Positions 10,467-20,700 of a stretch of 41,541 bases of DNA are shown here, piece by piece. The notes under the pieces are model-generated. The model did no database searches. It saw nothing but the letters and a program-made list of their open reading frames with translations, and was not told the DNA's origin. Location of the stretch: assembly GCA_030627705.1 (NCBI GenBank), contig DAOVTE010000002.1, positions 1 through 41,541 on the forward strand, given 5' to 3'. The DNA comes from Bacteroidales bacterium (lineage in GTDB: Bacteria; Bacteroidota; Bacteroidia; Bacteroidales; JAFGXI01). The first letter of the stretch is position 1, and each line of letters starts with the position of its first letter. The position numbers and the translations under genes are program-made.

Positions 10467-10999
10467 ATAACTTTAGAATATTTATTAAATAAATCCCAAA
10501 GGATAATACCAGTAGTTACCGAAATATTAAAAGAGTGTTTTGTACCAAATTGCGGAATTTCAATACAGTTATCAGAAGCATTAATCACTTCTTGTTTTAC
10601 TCCTTTTACTTCGTTTCCTAGAATTAGCGCATATTTTGTATTATTCTCAATAAGAAAATCATTAAGCATTACACTATTTTCTACTTGTTCTATCGATATT
10701 ATTTTGTAGCCATTACTCTTGAGTTCGCTAACAGCATCTAAAGTATTTGCGAAATATTTCCATTCTACAGAATCTTCTGCTCCAAGTGCGGTTTTGTGTA
10801 TATCTTTATTTGGTGGACAAGCAGAAATCCCACACAAATATATTTTTTCTATTAAAAAAGCGTCAGCAGTTCTAAAAACCGAACCAATATTATTTAAGCT
10901 TCTAATATTATCAAGAACTACAACAAAAGGAGATTTCTTGGTGTTTTTAAATTCCTCTATGCTAATTCTATTTAATTCTATGTTTTTTAACTTCTTCAT
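10463..10999 (-). CDS. TrmH/SpoU-family RNA 2'-O-methyltransferase
   Basis: VVVLDNIRSLNNIGSVFRTADAF, ALILGNEVKGVKQEVI, IEIPQFGTKHSFNISVTTGIILWDLF. Confidence 0.92.
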   Translation of the reverse strand: MKKLKNIELNRISIEEFKNTKKSPFVVVLDNIRSLNNIGSVFRTADAFLIEKIYLCGISACPPNKDIHKTALGAEDSVEWKYFANTLDAVSELKSNGYKIISIEQVENSVMLNDFLIENNTKYALILGNEVKGVKQEVINASDNCIEIPQFGTKHSFNISVTTGIILWDLFNKYSKVI

Positions 11000-11013
11000 T
11001 TTTTTAAAGAAAA

Positions 11014-11046
11014 AACCCTGTCTGGTTCACAAAACCAGGCAGGGTT
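11014..11046 (-). terminator. Hairpin terminator downstream of metK
   Basis: On the minus strand AACCCTGCCTGGTTttgtgAACCAGACAGGGTT followed by a TTTTTT tract, between metK stop and the methyltransferase start. Confidence 0.85.
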
Positions 11047-11060
11047 GAACATTGTAATAT

Positions 11061-12332
11061 CTACAAACCAAATGCAGATTTGATTTTATCTACATAATCT
11101 AATTTTTCCCAAGTGAATAATTCTACTTCTATTTCTTTATCGCCAAAATATGTAGATTTATATACTTTTTTAATTGTTTGTGGTTTACGTCCCATATGCC
11201 CGTAAGCAGCAGTTTCTAAATAAATTGGATTACGTAATTTTAATCTCTGCTCTATTGCAGCAGGACGAAGGTCAAAAATCTCTTTAATTTTATTAGCAAT
11301 TTCGCCATCGCTTAAATCAATATTTGATTTGCCATAAGTGTCAACAAAAACACCAACTGGCTCAGCAACCCCAATTGCATATGATAGCTGAACAAGTACT
11401 TCTTCAGTAATACCTGCTGCAACCATATTTTTTGCAATATGTCTAGATGCATATGCCGCAGAACGGTCTACTTTACTAGGGTCTTTTCCAGAGAAAGCGC
11501 CACCACCATGAGCACCTTTCCCTCCGTAAGTATCAACAATAATTTTACGACCTGTTAAACCTGTATCACCGTGAGGACCACCAATAACAAATTTCCCTGT
11601 TGGATTCACGTGATAAATAATCTCATTATCGAAAAGTGCTTGAATTTCTTCTGATAATTTTGTTTTAACTCTTGGAATTAAAATATTAATTACATCAGAT
11701 TTAATTTGAGCTAACATCTTATTGTCATCATCTGTAATAAATTCATCATGTTGAGTTGAAACTACAATAGTGTTAATTCTTACAGGTTTGTCGTTATCAT
11801 CGTATTCAATAGTTACTTGTGATTTAGAATCAGGACGAAGATATTTCATTTCTTTACCTTCTCTTCTAATATTAGCTAACTCTACTAAAATTAAATGCGA
11901 CAAATCTAATGATAAGGGCATATAATTAGCTGTTTCTTTACTAGCATAACCAAACATCATTCCCTGATCTCCAGCACCTTGTTCTTTAGCTTCGTTATTG
12001 TTGTTGTCCGAATCAACTCCACGGTTAATATCGTCTGATTGTTCGTGTATTGCACTTAAAACACCACAAGAATTACCATCGAATTGATATTCGCTTTTTG
12101 TGTATCCAATTTTGTTAATTACTTCTCGTGCAATTTCTTGTACGTCTACATAAGTAGTAGACTTAACTTCGCCTGCAAGAACAACTTGACCTGTAGTTAC
12201 TAAAGTTTCTATTGCTACTTTAGAATTAGGGTCGAAAGCTAAAAATCTGTCTAATAATGCATCTGAAATCTGATCAGAAACTTTGTCTGGATGTCCTTCA
12301 GAAACTGATTCTGATGTAAATAAATATCCCAT
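11061..12332 (-). CDS. metK: S-adenosylmethionine synthetase
   Basis: [83 protein letters not shown]. Confidence 0.98.
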   Translation of the reverse strand: MGYLFTSESVSEGHPDKVSDQISDALLDRFLAFDPNSKVAIETLVTTGQVVLAGEVKSTTYVDVQEIAREVINKIGYTKSEYQFDGNSCGVLSAIHEQSDDINRGVDSDNNNNEAKEQGAGDQGMMFGYASKETANYMPLSLDLSHLILVELANIRREGKEMKYLRPDSKSQVTIEYDDNDKPVRINTIVVSTQHDEFITDDDNKMLAQIKSDVINILIPRVKTKLSEEIQALFDNEIIYHVNPTGKFVIGGPHGDTGLTGRKIIVDTYGGKGAHGGGAFSGKDPSKVDRSAAYASRHIAKNMVAAGITEEVLVQLSYAIGVAEPVGVFVDTYGKSNIDLSDGEIANKIKEIFDLRPAAIEQRLKLRNPIYLETAAYGHMGRKPQTIKKVYKSTYFGDKEIEVELFTWEKLDYVDKIKSAFGL

Positions 12333-12403
12333 TATATTATAGTTTTATTAAATAATAAATTTATTGTAAGTGGGATTTGCTTTGGCTGAAGTAACTAGAA
12401 ATA

Positions 12404-12452
12404 AATTTTAGCATTTTTTCAAGTGGTTGCAATCATAGCAAATCTTTCCACA
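12404..12452 (-). ncRNA. Candidate SAM-II (SAM-alpha) riboswitch aptamer in the metK leader
   Basis: Minus strand GTGG-AAA-GATTTGCTATGATTGCAA-CCAC-TTGAAAAAATGCTAAAA: recalled SAM-II landmarks GATTTG, TTGCA(A/G)CCAC and GCTAAA in order, P1 GTGG/CCAC pairs; located about 70 nt before the metK ATG. P2 pseudoknot not resolved by eye. Confidence 0.75.
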
Positions 12453-12461
12453 AATTCTTTG

Positions 12462-12492
12462 CAAAGGTAATTTTTTTTAGGATTATTTCAAA
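12462..12492 (-). promoter_or_regulatory. Bacteroidetes-type (-33 TTTG / -7 TAnnTTTG) promoter of metK
   Basis: Minus strand TTTG (12492..12489), 19-nt spacer, TACCTTTG (12469..12462). Confidence 0.75.
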
Positions 12493-12509
12493 AATTAATT
12501 TAGGTATTT

Positions 12510-15011
12510 CTACATAATAATAACTTTCTTAGTCAGTTCAGTATTATTTATGTTAATAACACAAGAATATACTCCTTTAGGTAGAACCCGGCCAGATTGA
12601 TCGGTTGACCTCCATTTATAAATATTATTTGCATTTAAATAAATAGAAGAATCAAATACTATTTTACCCAATATATTATATACTTTAAGGTTTGTGTTTT
12701 TGCTAAATGTATTTATATGGATATTTATATTATTACCAGATTTAACAGGATTTGGATAAATGGTTAAATTAGGAATTTTAGTTTTTGTGTTTGCATCAGT
12801 AATTATTGGGATTTCAGCTTTGTAGGCACTAAGTCCGTAAGTTCCAATATATAATTTTCTGCTTACTGTATGAAATTCCATTGCCATTACTGGAACATTT
12901 GGAATAGAGTTAGAAATAAAATCCCAACTAATGCCACCATTATCTGTCATATATACACCTGCGTCTGTTCCTACAAAAATTTGATTCTGAACGTTTGGAT
13001 CTAAAATTATTGTATTTACAGGTACTTCTGGTAAATTACCATCTATTGCAAGCCAAGTTTGTCCTAAATTTACTGATTTATAAATGTGTGAGTAATGCTC
13101 GTCCCATCTAAACCCAGAAACTGTCGCATATATTGTGTTAATATTAAAAGGGTCTGTTTTTACTCTAGTAATCCACCTATCAGGTAACCCAGAAGATATA
13201 TCAAACCAGTTTCCTCCATCATTAGTAGTTATGTATACTTTTCCATCGGCAGAACCGCTAAGTATTATGTTTGAATTTATTTTAGAAATATCAATACTCG
13301 TAATAGTGTGGAATGAGTTCGTACCGCCTTTTGTTAAATCACTGCTTATGCTTGTCCAATTATCACCTCTATCTATTGATTTATGAATTCTATAAGTTCC
13401 TGCATACAAAGTATTTGAATTTGTAGGATGCAACATATACGGAGTAGACCAATTAGTTCTACTATCGTTTATATTTATATTAGTCCAATCGCTAATATTA
13501 TTATCAATTCTATACATTCCTCCCCATTGATATTCGCAATAAACTGTGTTAGGATTGTTGTAATCAACTAAACAATACATCCCATCTCCACCCAAAATAC
13601 CTTCCCAGTCGTCTATATTACCAGTTGCGGTTCTAATAGAATTATTATCTTGAGTACCGCCATATAGTCTGTTAATATTTGTAGAATCTAGTGCTATATC
13701 ATAAAATTGTGTTAGAGGAATATTGTTTTGTTTATACCAATTATTACCATTATTGTTAGTGTAATACAAACCTCCATCATTTCCACACCAAGCTTTATTG
13801 TCAATAAATTTTAAAGCGTGATGATCTACATGCATATCACCATTTTCAGTCCAATTATTCCCATCTTCGGTTTTAAAAAATTTCTGTCCTAATGCAAATA
13901 CTCTATTTTCGTTTGTAGGATCTACCCTTATTTGCCCAAAATACCAACCGAAAGATGCGTTAATACTAGATAAAATGCTATCGTTGGTTTGTGTCCAAAT
14001 TAATCCTCCATTAGTTGTTTTATAAATTTCAGATTGATAATTACTTTTATCATAAATTGCATATAAAACATTTGGGTTAGATTCGGAGATAGAAATTCCT
14101 ATTCTACCTACATCACTACCAGTGGGTAATCCATTAGTTAATTCGTTCCAGTTATTCCCACCATCTACTGTTTTCCATATTCCAGAACTATTTCCAAACG
14201 AGCGTCTATATTCTTTTCCTCTAAAACGCTCCCACATTGCTGCATATAACGTATCTGGATTATTTGGATGTTGAACTATATCTACACCAGATGTTGAGTC
14301 GGTTAAATAAAGAATTTTTTCCCAATTTATGCCACCATCTATTGTTCTATAAATTCCTCTATCAGGATTTTTTGTGAATAGATTACCGCATGCGGCAACA
14401 TATATTCTTGAAGAGTTATTGTAATCAACTATTACTCGGCCTATGTAAGCAGAAAAATCTAAACCTATATAGTTCCAGGTACTTCCTGCATTGTCAGACT
14501 TATAAATACCGCTACCAAGAAAAGTATTACTAGATGAGTTTGATTCTCCAGTTCCTGCGTATATAATATTTTCGTTATTAGGATCTATTGCAATATCACC
14601 AATTCCTATTGTTGGAATGTTTGTGAAAATATTTGTCCAATTTGCACCATCGTCTATTGATTTTAAAATCCCTCCAGATGCAGCTCCAACATATATTGTA
14701 GATGGACTATTTGGGTGTATTTCTATATCTGATATTCGTCCGCCAATATTTGTTGGTCCGGCGAACTCCCAAATAATATTATTTGTAGATTTATTTTGCT
14801 GCCTTATTTCTTTCATTGCAGCTAAATAGTTTTTTTGATTTATTTTACCTTCGGGATATGTTCTTTGGTAATCAAACCATTCTGATGGATAATTATTCTT
14901 TTGCTGATAAGTGTTAGTTGTTTCTGATATGCTATCTTTGAAAGTAACAATGCTATTAAAAAGTATTATTGTTAATGTAATAAGTATAATAACGGGAAGT
15001 TGTTTTCTCAT
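12510..15011 (-). CDS. Secreted BNR/Asp-box (sortilin/VPS10-like propeller) repeat protein with T9SS type A-like C-terminal domain
   Basis: Repeated S/T-x-D/N-x-G-x-x-W motifs (SIDDGANW, SDNAGSTW, TIDGGINW, TVDGGNNW, TTNGGLIW, TNNNGNNW, SIDRGDNW, TDNGGISW...); C-terminus LTIYPNPVKSGNNINI...KGVYSCVININNTELTKKVIIM. Confidence 0.88.
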   Translation of the reverse strand: MRKQLPVIILITLTIILFNSIVTFKDSISETTNTYQQKNNYPSEWFDYQRTYPEGKINQKNYLAAMKEIRQQNKSTNNIIWEFAGPTNIGGRISDIEIHPNSPSTIYVGAASGGILKSIDDGANWTNIFTNIPTIGIGDIAIDPNNENIIYAGTGESNSSSNTFLGSGIYKSDNAGSTWNYIGLDFSAYIGRVIVDYNNSSRIYVAACGNLFTKNPDRGIYRTIDGGINWEKILYLTDSTSGVDIVQHPNNPDTLYAAMWERFRGKEYRRSFGNSSGIWKTVDGGNNWNELTNGLPTGSDVGRIGISISESNPNVLYAIYDKSNYQSEIYKTTNGGLIWTQTNDSILSSINASFGWYFGQIRVDPTNENRVFALGQKFFKTEDGNNWTENGDMHVDHHALKFIDNKAWCGNDGGLYYTNNNGNNWYKQNNIPLTQFYDIALDSTNINRLYGGTQDNNSIRTATGNIDDWEGILGGDGMYCLVDYNNPNTVYCEYQWGGMYRIDNNISDWTNININDSRTNWSTPYMLHPTNSNTLYAGTYRIHKSIDRGDNWTSISSDLTKGGTNSFHTITSIDISKINSNIILSGSADGKVYITTNDGGNWFDISSGLPDRWITRVKTDPFNINTIYATVSGFRWDEHYSHIYKSVNLGQTWLAIDGNLPEVPVNTIILDPNVQNQIFVGTDAGVYMTDNGGISWDFISNSIPNVPVMAMEFHTVSRKLYIGTYGLSAYKAEIPIITDANTKTKIPNLTIYPNPVKSGNNINIHINTFSKNTNLKVYNILGKIVFDSSIYLNANNIYKWRSTDQSGRVLPKGVYSCVININNTELTKKVIIM

Positions 15012-15025
15012 AGTTATATTTTTCT

Positions 15026-15955
15026 CTAAGATACAGATTTTTTTAATAATATTTGGATTTTTTCAATTTTATCATCCAATGTAAAATAGCCATCTAACCA
15101 ATTTATTTTAAAGCCATTTTTTTCCATTCTTCTAAACCATGTCATTTGGCGTTTTGCAAATCTATGTATTGATGTTTCTAGCTGCGTAAACATCTCGTGG
15201 TATGTTATTTTTTTGGTTAAGTAAAGTGCTAAATATTTGTATTCTAAACCGTAGTATATTAGATTTTCTACTGATACTCCAGAGTCTAATAAATTCTGAG
15301 CTTCGTTAATCATTCCTTCATCTAACCTAATTTTAAGCCTTTCTGTAATTCTCCTTCGGCGAGAATCTCTATCGAATTTAATACCAATTATTAAACTATT
15401 AATTTGTGGGAATGAAAAATCTGTATCTGGATTTTGCTTGTAATATTCTTGAATTTCTATTGCTCTAATTGCTCTTTTTTGATTAGAAAAATCTGATGTA
15501 TTATGTGTAGTTTTGTATGATTCTAATATGCTAGTTAGTTCTTCTAAACTATATTTATATAGCTTGTTTCGTAAAGCATTATTATCTGGAACTTTAATAA
15601 GTTTGTAGCCTTTAAGCACAGATTCTATGTACATTCCTGTGCCTCCACACATTATTGGAGTTTTGTTTCGGCTATTAATATTATTGAATGATTGTAGAAA
15701 ATCGTTCTGGAATTCGTAAACAGAATATTTGTATCCTGCATTATGTATATCTATTAAATGATATTTAATTTGTTTGCCATTTATTATGTAATCGCCTATA
15801 TCTTTGCCTGTACCAATATCCATACCTTTATATACTTGGCGCGAATCGGCAGAAATTATCTCTCCGTTTAATAAAGAAGCTAATTTAGTTGCTACTTGTG
15901 TTTTTCCTCCCGCGGTAGCTCCTAGTATTGTTATTAAGTTGTGGCTTGTTTCCAA
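15026..15955 (-). CDS. miaA: tRNA dimethylallyltransferase
   Basis: LITILGATAGGKTQVATKLASLLNGEIISADSRQVYKGMDIGTGKD; YHLIDI; RAIRAIEIQEYY. Confidence 0.95.
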   Translation of the reverse strand: METSHNLITILGATAGGKTQVATKLASLLNGEIISADSRQVYKGMDIGTGKDIGDYIINGKQIKYHLIDIHNAGYKYSVYEFQNDFLQSFNNINSRNKTPIMCGGTGMYIESVLKGYKLIKVPDNNALRNKLYKYSLEELTSILESYKTTHNTSDFSNQKRAIRAIEIQEYYKQNPDTDFSFPQINSLIIGIKFDRDSRRRRITERLKIRLDEGMINEAQNLLDSGVSVENLIYYGLEYKYLALYLTKKITYHEMFTQLETSIHRFAKRQMTWFRRMEKNGFKINWLDGYFTLDDKIEKIQILLKKSVS

Positions 15956-16144
15956 GGTGTTTTTTCTTATATCGTTATTACCATTGTAGTTAATATTTCG
16001 AAATTACAGGTTTTTTTATATTTCTACTTTGTCTAATGTAATTTTTTAATAAAGAATTTGTTTATAAGTAATGCTAACATTCCTGTTCGCTATATAAACA
16101 CAAACAAGAATGTTAGTTTTACATCGTACCTTATTTGTTTTTTA

Positions 16145-16498
16145 TTAATTTCCCACACTAGAGAAAATGTTCTGAAAAAAACTATCAATAAAAGGTAGGG
16201 GTTTTGTAACTCCATTTACTGCATTAATTAAAGCTAATAACCAGAAAATAAAACCTCCAATATACAAAGCGGTTACTATTAATGCTCCTAAGAAAGGAAT
16301 AAAAGCAAAAGGTATTGCTACAATAAAAATGGCAATAAATGCAAGGTTTAAACCTAAACCATCACGCAAGTGATACTTATTAAATTCAGTTTTATCTTTT
16401 TCGTGTATAATAAGTGCAATTACCCATCCAATTATTGTAATATATGATAAAATTGCAACTATATTTTCTTCATTTGTTTTTTGTTGATTATTTTCCAT
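16145..16498 (-). CDS. Small membrane protein, DUF4870/Tic20-like
   Basis: MENNQQKTNEENIVAILSYITIIGWVIALIIHEKDKTEFNKYHLRDGLGLNL; three to four hydrophobic segments. Confidence 0.7.
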   Translation of the reverse strand: MENNQQKTNEENIVAILSYITIIGWVIALIIHEKDKTEFNKYHLRDGLGLNLAFIAIFIVAIPFAFIPFLGALIVTALYIGGFIFWLLALINAVNGVTKPLPFIDSFFQNIFSSVGN

Positions 16499-16582
16499 TA
16501 TTTATATGTTAAGTTATTATTATTGTAAAGATAAATTTATTTATTTTGTTTTATTAAACTTTATATAGATTTTTGTAGTCAA

Positions 16583-17143
16583 ATGTCGATGAATATTAAA
16601 AATAGAATAAAAGGAATTTTATTTAGTCCAAACCTAGAATGGGAAATTATTAATAGTAGTAATATTAAAACCTCTACTATTATTGTGAATTATTTATTGT
16701 TTTTAGTTGGTTTAAGTTCTGTAACCTTATTTACAGGGTTAATACTTAAAATAGGATTTGATTTAGGTATAATGTATATTCTTAAATATGTATTAGTATA
16801 TTTTATTTTGGTAAGTTTTTGGTTCATTTTTATAAGCTTAGTAATAAATAAAGTATTTTTGTTTGGTTTTAAAATTAATCAAAGTTTTAATGAAACAATA
16901 ACATTAATAATTTTTGGAAGTATTCCAATTTTAGTTTTTTCCATTGTTACTAATCTGTTTATATATAGTAGTCATTTATTTTTAACATTCTTGTCAATTG
17001 TTTATTCGTTGTATATTATTTGGCAAGGATTGTTAAAGCAAAATAAATTAAAAGATGAAACTAGGCTTATAATTTCTGTTGTTTATGGAGTTTTTATCTT
17101 AACATTATATTTTATGTTTAGATTTTTTAATGAATATATTTAA
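16583..17143 (+). CDS. YIP1-family-like integral membrane protein
   Basis: MSMNIKNRIKGILFSPNLEWEIINSSN (SPNLEWE-type N-terminus) followed by about five TM segments. Confidence 0.6.
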   Translation: MSMNIKNRIKGILFSPNLEWEIINSSNIKTSTIIVNYLLFLVGLSSVTLFTGLILKIGFDLGIMYILKYVLVYFILVSFWFIFISLVINKVFLFGFKINQSFNETITLIIFGSIPILVFSIVTNLFIYSSHLFLTFLSIVYSLYIIWQGLLKQNKLKDETRLIISVVYGVFILTLYFMFRFFNEYI

Positions 17144-17194
17144 GTTTAGGTAATAACATCGTATTTTAGAGTAGACTTGTAAATAAATAATAAT

Positions 17195-17650
17195 TTGAAA
17201 GATAAGAATCAAAATATAGATATTAAGAATAAGAAAGCAAGATTTCTTTATGAAATTATTGAAGTTTATACAGCTGGAATTCAGTTGTATGGAACCGAAA
17301 TAAAATCTATACGACAAAGTAAAATTAGCTTTACAGATTCCTATTGTTCGTTTATTGGTAGCGAGCTGTGGGTTAGGGCTTTACATATTTCTGAATATGA
17401 TCATGGAAACAGAAATAATCACGAAATAAAAAGAGATAGAAAATTATTGCTAACAAAACGCGAGCTTAAAAAGCTAAATAAAAGTAGTATAATAAAAGGA
17501 TTAACGATTATTCCTATACGAATTTTTATTAACGAAAAAGGACTTGCAAAATTAGAAATAGGGTTAGGTAGAGGAAAAAGAGAGTTCGATAAACGTAATG
17601 ATCTTAAAACAAAAGATGCAAAAAGAGATATTGATAGAATGAATAGCTAA
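17195..17650 (+). CDS. smpB: SsrA-binding protein SmpB (TTG start)
   Basis: IKNKKARFLYEIIEVYTAGIQLYGTEIKSIRQSKISFTDSYC...IIPIRIFINEKGLAKLEIGLGRGKREFDKR. Confidence 0.95.
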   Translation: MKDKNQNIDIKNKKARFLYEIIEVYTAGIQLYGTEIKSIRQSKISFTDSYCSFIGSELWVRALHISEYDHGNRNNHEIKRDRKLLLTKRELKKLNKSSIIKGLTIIPIRIFINEKGLAKLEIGLGRGKREFDKRNDLKTKDAKRDIDRMNS

Positions 17651-17669
17651 CTGTATTATTCAAAAAAAA

Positions 17670-17704
17670 AGTCTAGATTTTGCTTTAAGCAGTTAATCTA
17701 GACT
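17670..17704 (-). terminator. Terminator between convergent smpB and the SprB-repeat protein gene (T-tract on the minus strand)
   Basis: AGTCTAGATT ... AATCTAGACT with inner TGCT/AGCA stem; A9 tract at 17662-17670 gives T-tract on minus. Confidence 0.85.
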
Positions 17705-17716
17705 CTTCCTATTAAT

Positions 17717-20700
17717 TTATCTTATTAAAGTTATTGTTCCAACAGATTTATGGTCTAATCCTGTTTTTTCTTTGTAATTTACTACCCAGTTAAAAACACC
17801 CGTTGAACTAATTTCTCCAGATTTAATTCTTCCATCCCACGATTCGTGCATATTATTAGATGTAAACACAATTTCGCCCCATCTATCATAAATAATTAAT
17901 TCGAAATTATCATTGTCTATATTACTTCCAAAAATTTGCCAACTATCATTTATTCCATCATTATTTGGTGTAAATGCTGTAGGATAATAAAAAGCATGTT
18001 CATCTAATATCTTAATAGTTTCAGAAATGCTATCTATGCAATTATACGGCGACCTTACTACTAAATTAATAATATAATCACCAGAAATACCAAGATAAGT
18101 ATGTGTAGGATTTTTTAGATTGGATGTGTCAGAATCGCCAAAGTTCCAACTATAATATTTTGCATCTTCTGAGTAATCATTTAAACTTATTATTGGTTTA
18201 ACTGTAGTTAAAACCTTTGGTTTAACCGAAAAAACAGCTTTAGGTTTTTTATGTACTGTAATTAATTCATTAACAGATAGTGAGTTTCTACAGCCATCAT
18301 CTGTCTCAGCAATTAAGGTTATTGTATATGTTCCGTGCTCATAATATGTATGAGTTGGACTATTTTTAGTCGAAATATTATCATTATTCGTATAATCACC
18401 AAAATCCCAAGTAAACGAGTATTCATTACCACCAGAATATTGAGTAAAATTAATTTCTAAAGGCTGACAACCTTCAGTAATATCAGATTGCAGAGTAAAT
18501 TCTGGTAGAGGTAATATATTAACCGAAATTGTATCAGAAACAGGTAATGTACCACAGTCATCGCTTACGGTTACTCTTATAAATTCTTTTATAGGATTAG
18601 TAAGAAAATATGAATAGTTATCTGATATAATCATTCCGTTGTCTAAAGTTAAGGTGTAATTCCCATTTCCGCCACTTACAATTGAACTTAAAATTATAGG
18701 GTCGCCTTTACAAGCATAATTATCGCTAGTAGAAATATCAATCTCAAGAGCTAGATTTACTATTACAGTAACTGATACAGGGTCGCTTACACAACCATAT
18801 ACATCTTCTGAATACGTGATATAAGAAGAAGTAACTATTGGGCTAACTGTAATATCTTCTAAAGCAGAACCATTATCCCAATGGTGAATATATGGTGGAG
18901 TACCACCTGTAGCAGATGTATGTAATATCGTTGATTCTCCAATGCAAATTGTAGGATGAGTATTAACTGATGCTACAACTTCTGTTGGCTGATCTACAAA
19001 TATTGAGAAATTATTACGACATCCATTAGCATCGGTTATAGTTACGTAATAGCTACCAGATGGTACATTTGTAATACTTTGATTTGAAGTGTTATTAGAC
19101 CACGAATATGTAAATGGCGACGTGCCACCACTTGGTATTATAGTTGCTGTTCCATCACTATATCCGTAACAATATGTAGGCGTAGAAGTATTTGTAAAAG
19201 TTATTTCCGGTCTTTGGTTAATAATAAAAAAGGTGTCTATTGCGCAATTATTCTGATCGGTAACAGATACGTGATATATTCCAGGAGCTAAACTATCAAT
19301 ATTAGGTGTTGTTTCCCCATTATCCCAAGAATAAATATACCCTGGTGTTCCAGCCTGTACTTGAACATTAGCAGAACCAACATCTCCATAACTATAGCAG
19401 TCAATGTCTAGTTTAGAACCAGAAATCTGCATTTTTCCAGGCTGAGTAATAGTAGCTGTTGCAGTTGTTTGACAATTATGATTATCAGTAATAGTAACAG
19501 TAAATGTTCCTCTCGGCATATTAATCGCATTTTGTGTAACTGAACCATCAGACCAAGAGTACGTGTAAGGAGCTGTGCCACCAGTAGGATTAGATATTAT
19601 CTCACCAGAATTATCTTCGAAACATATTAAATTTACAGGTGTTAAGGTTGTTGTTAGAACTGCAGGTTCTATAATAGTGAAAGAAGAATCTCCAGGACAA
19701 CCATAACCGTCTATTACGGTAATATAATACGTTCCTGCAGCTAAATTGTAAATGCCATTTGTAGAATCACCTGTATTCCAGGCATATGTATAAGGTGATT
19801 GTCCGTTTGTTGGTGTTGCAAAAATACTTCCGTCTAAAAGACCATTACATGAGATATCTACACCAACAAAGTCGATTAATAAATCTGAAAAAGAAACGTT
19901 TATACTGTCTATTATCATTTGGCTACAAGGGTCTGTTATTGTCACGTAATATGTTGTATTTCCAAGAGGAATTGGTATGTTTATACTTTGCGATGTAGCT
20001 CCGGTAGACCATTGGTAATTTGCTACAGTTGAGTCTAAGTTTGTCCAAGCATCAAAAATAATATTTCCACCTGTTCCACCAGTACCACAAATTAATGTAT
20101 CGTTTTGTACAATTCCACCTTGTATTAGTGGAATATCAATAACTGTTATTGTGTCGAAAAGTAAGGTGGGAGTACAAGGGCAACCAGATAATAATTCTAA
20201 AACTAGATATTCGCCAGGGTCGCTAATAGCATCTAAAATACCATTATAATTTACCGATAAACAAGCTTGACCAGCAGGAATAGATAAGCTGGTAGGGAAA
20301 GTAGAAATATCTACACCATTTATTGCGGTACCTGTAATAGCCAAGCTAATAGGTACAGCTGCCGAAGCTGCTAAATTATTTGTGTCTACTCTACAAAAGT
20401 CGTAATAATTAGTACAACCTTCGTAAACAGTATTTGTTTGATTACCAACAGAAGTAAAACTATTCATAGATACAGGTGTACCAGATGAGAAACTACCTTC
20501 TTCTAAAAAAACAGATGAATCATACACTCTGTCTCCAGCATCACCAACAGCTAGTTTAATATGATATGTTTGACACATATTTACAATAATGGTTGCAGTT
20601 AATACCGTAGTATAACCATCGTATTCTATATGCCAGTTGTTTGTAGAATTATCAATATAATAGTTGCAATTTACGCATGGTCCAGCTGTAGGAGTGTTAG

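Noticed and set aside
17105-17317. Minus-strand ORF over the smpB 5' end
   Set aside because: Conflicts with SmpB; low-complexity Ile/Tyr/Asn composition
18960-19900. Possible CRISPR-like or DNA tandem repeat
   Set aside because: Periodicity is at protein level (SprB repeats of 75-80 aa); DNA copies are strongly diverged and no short identical direct repeats with spacers were seen
19786-19998. Plus-strand ORF inside the SprB-repeat gene
   Set aside because: Antisense, no supporting features
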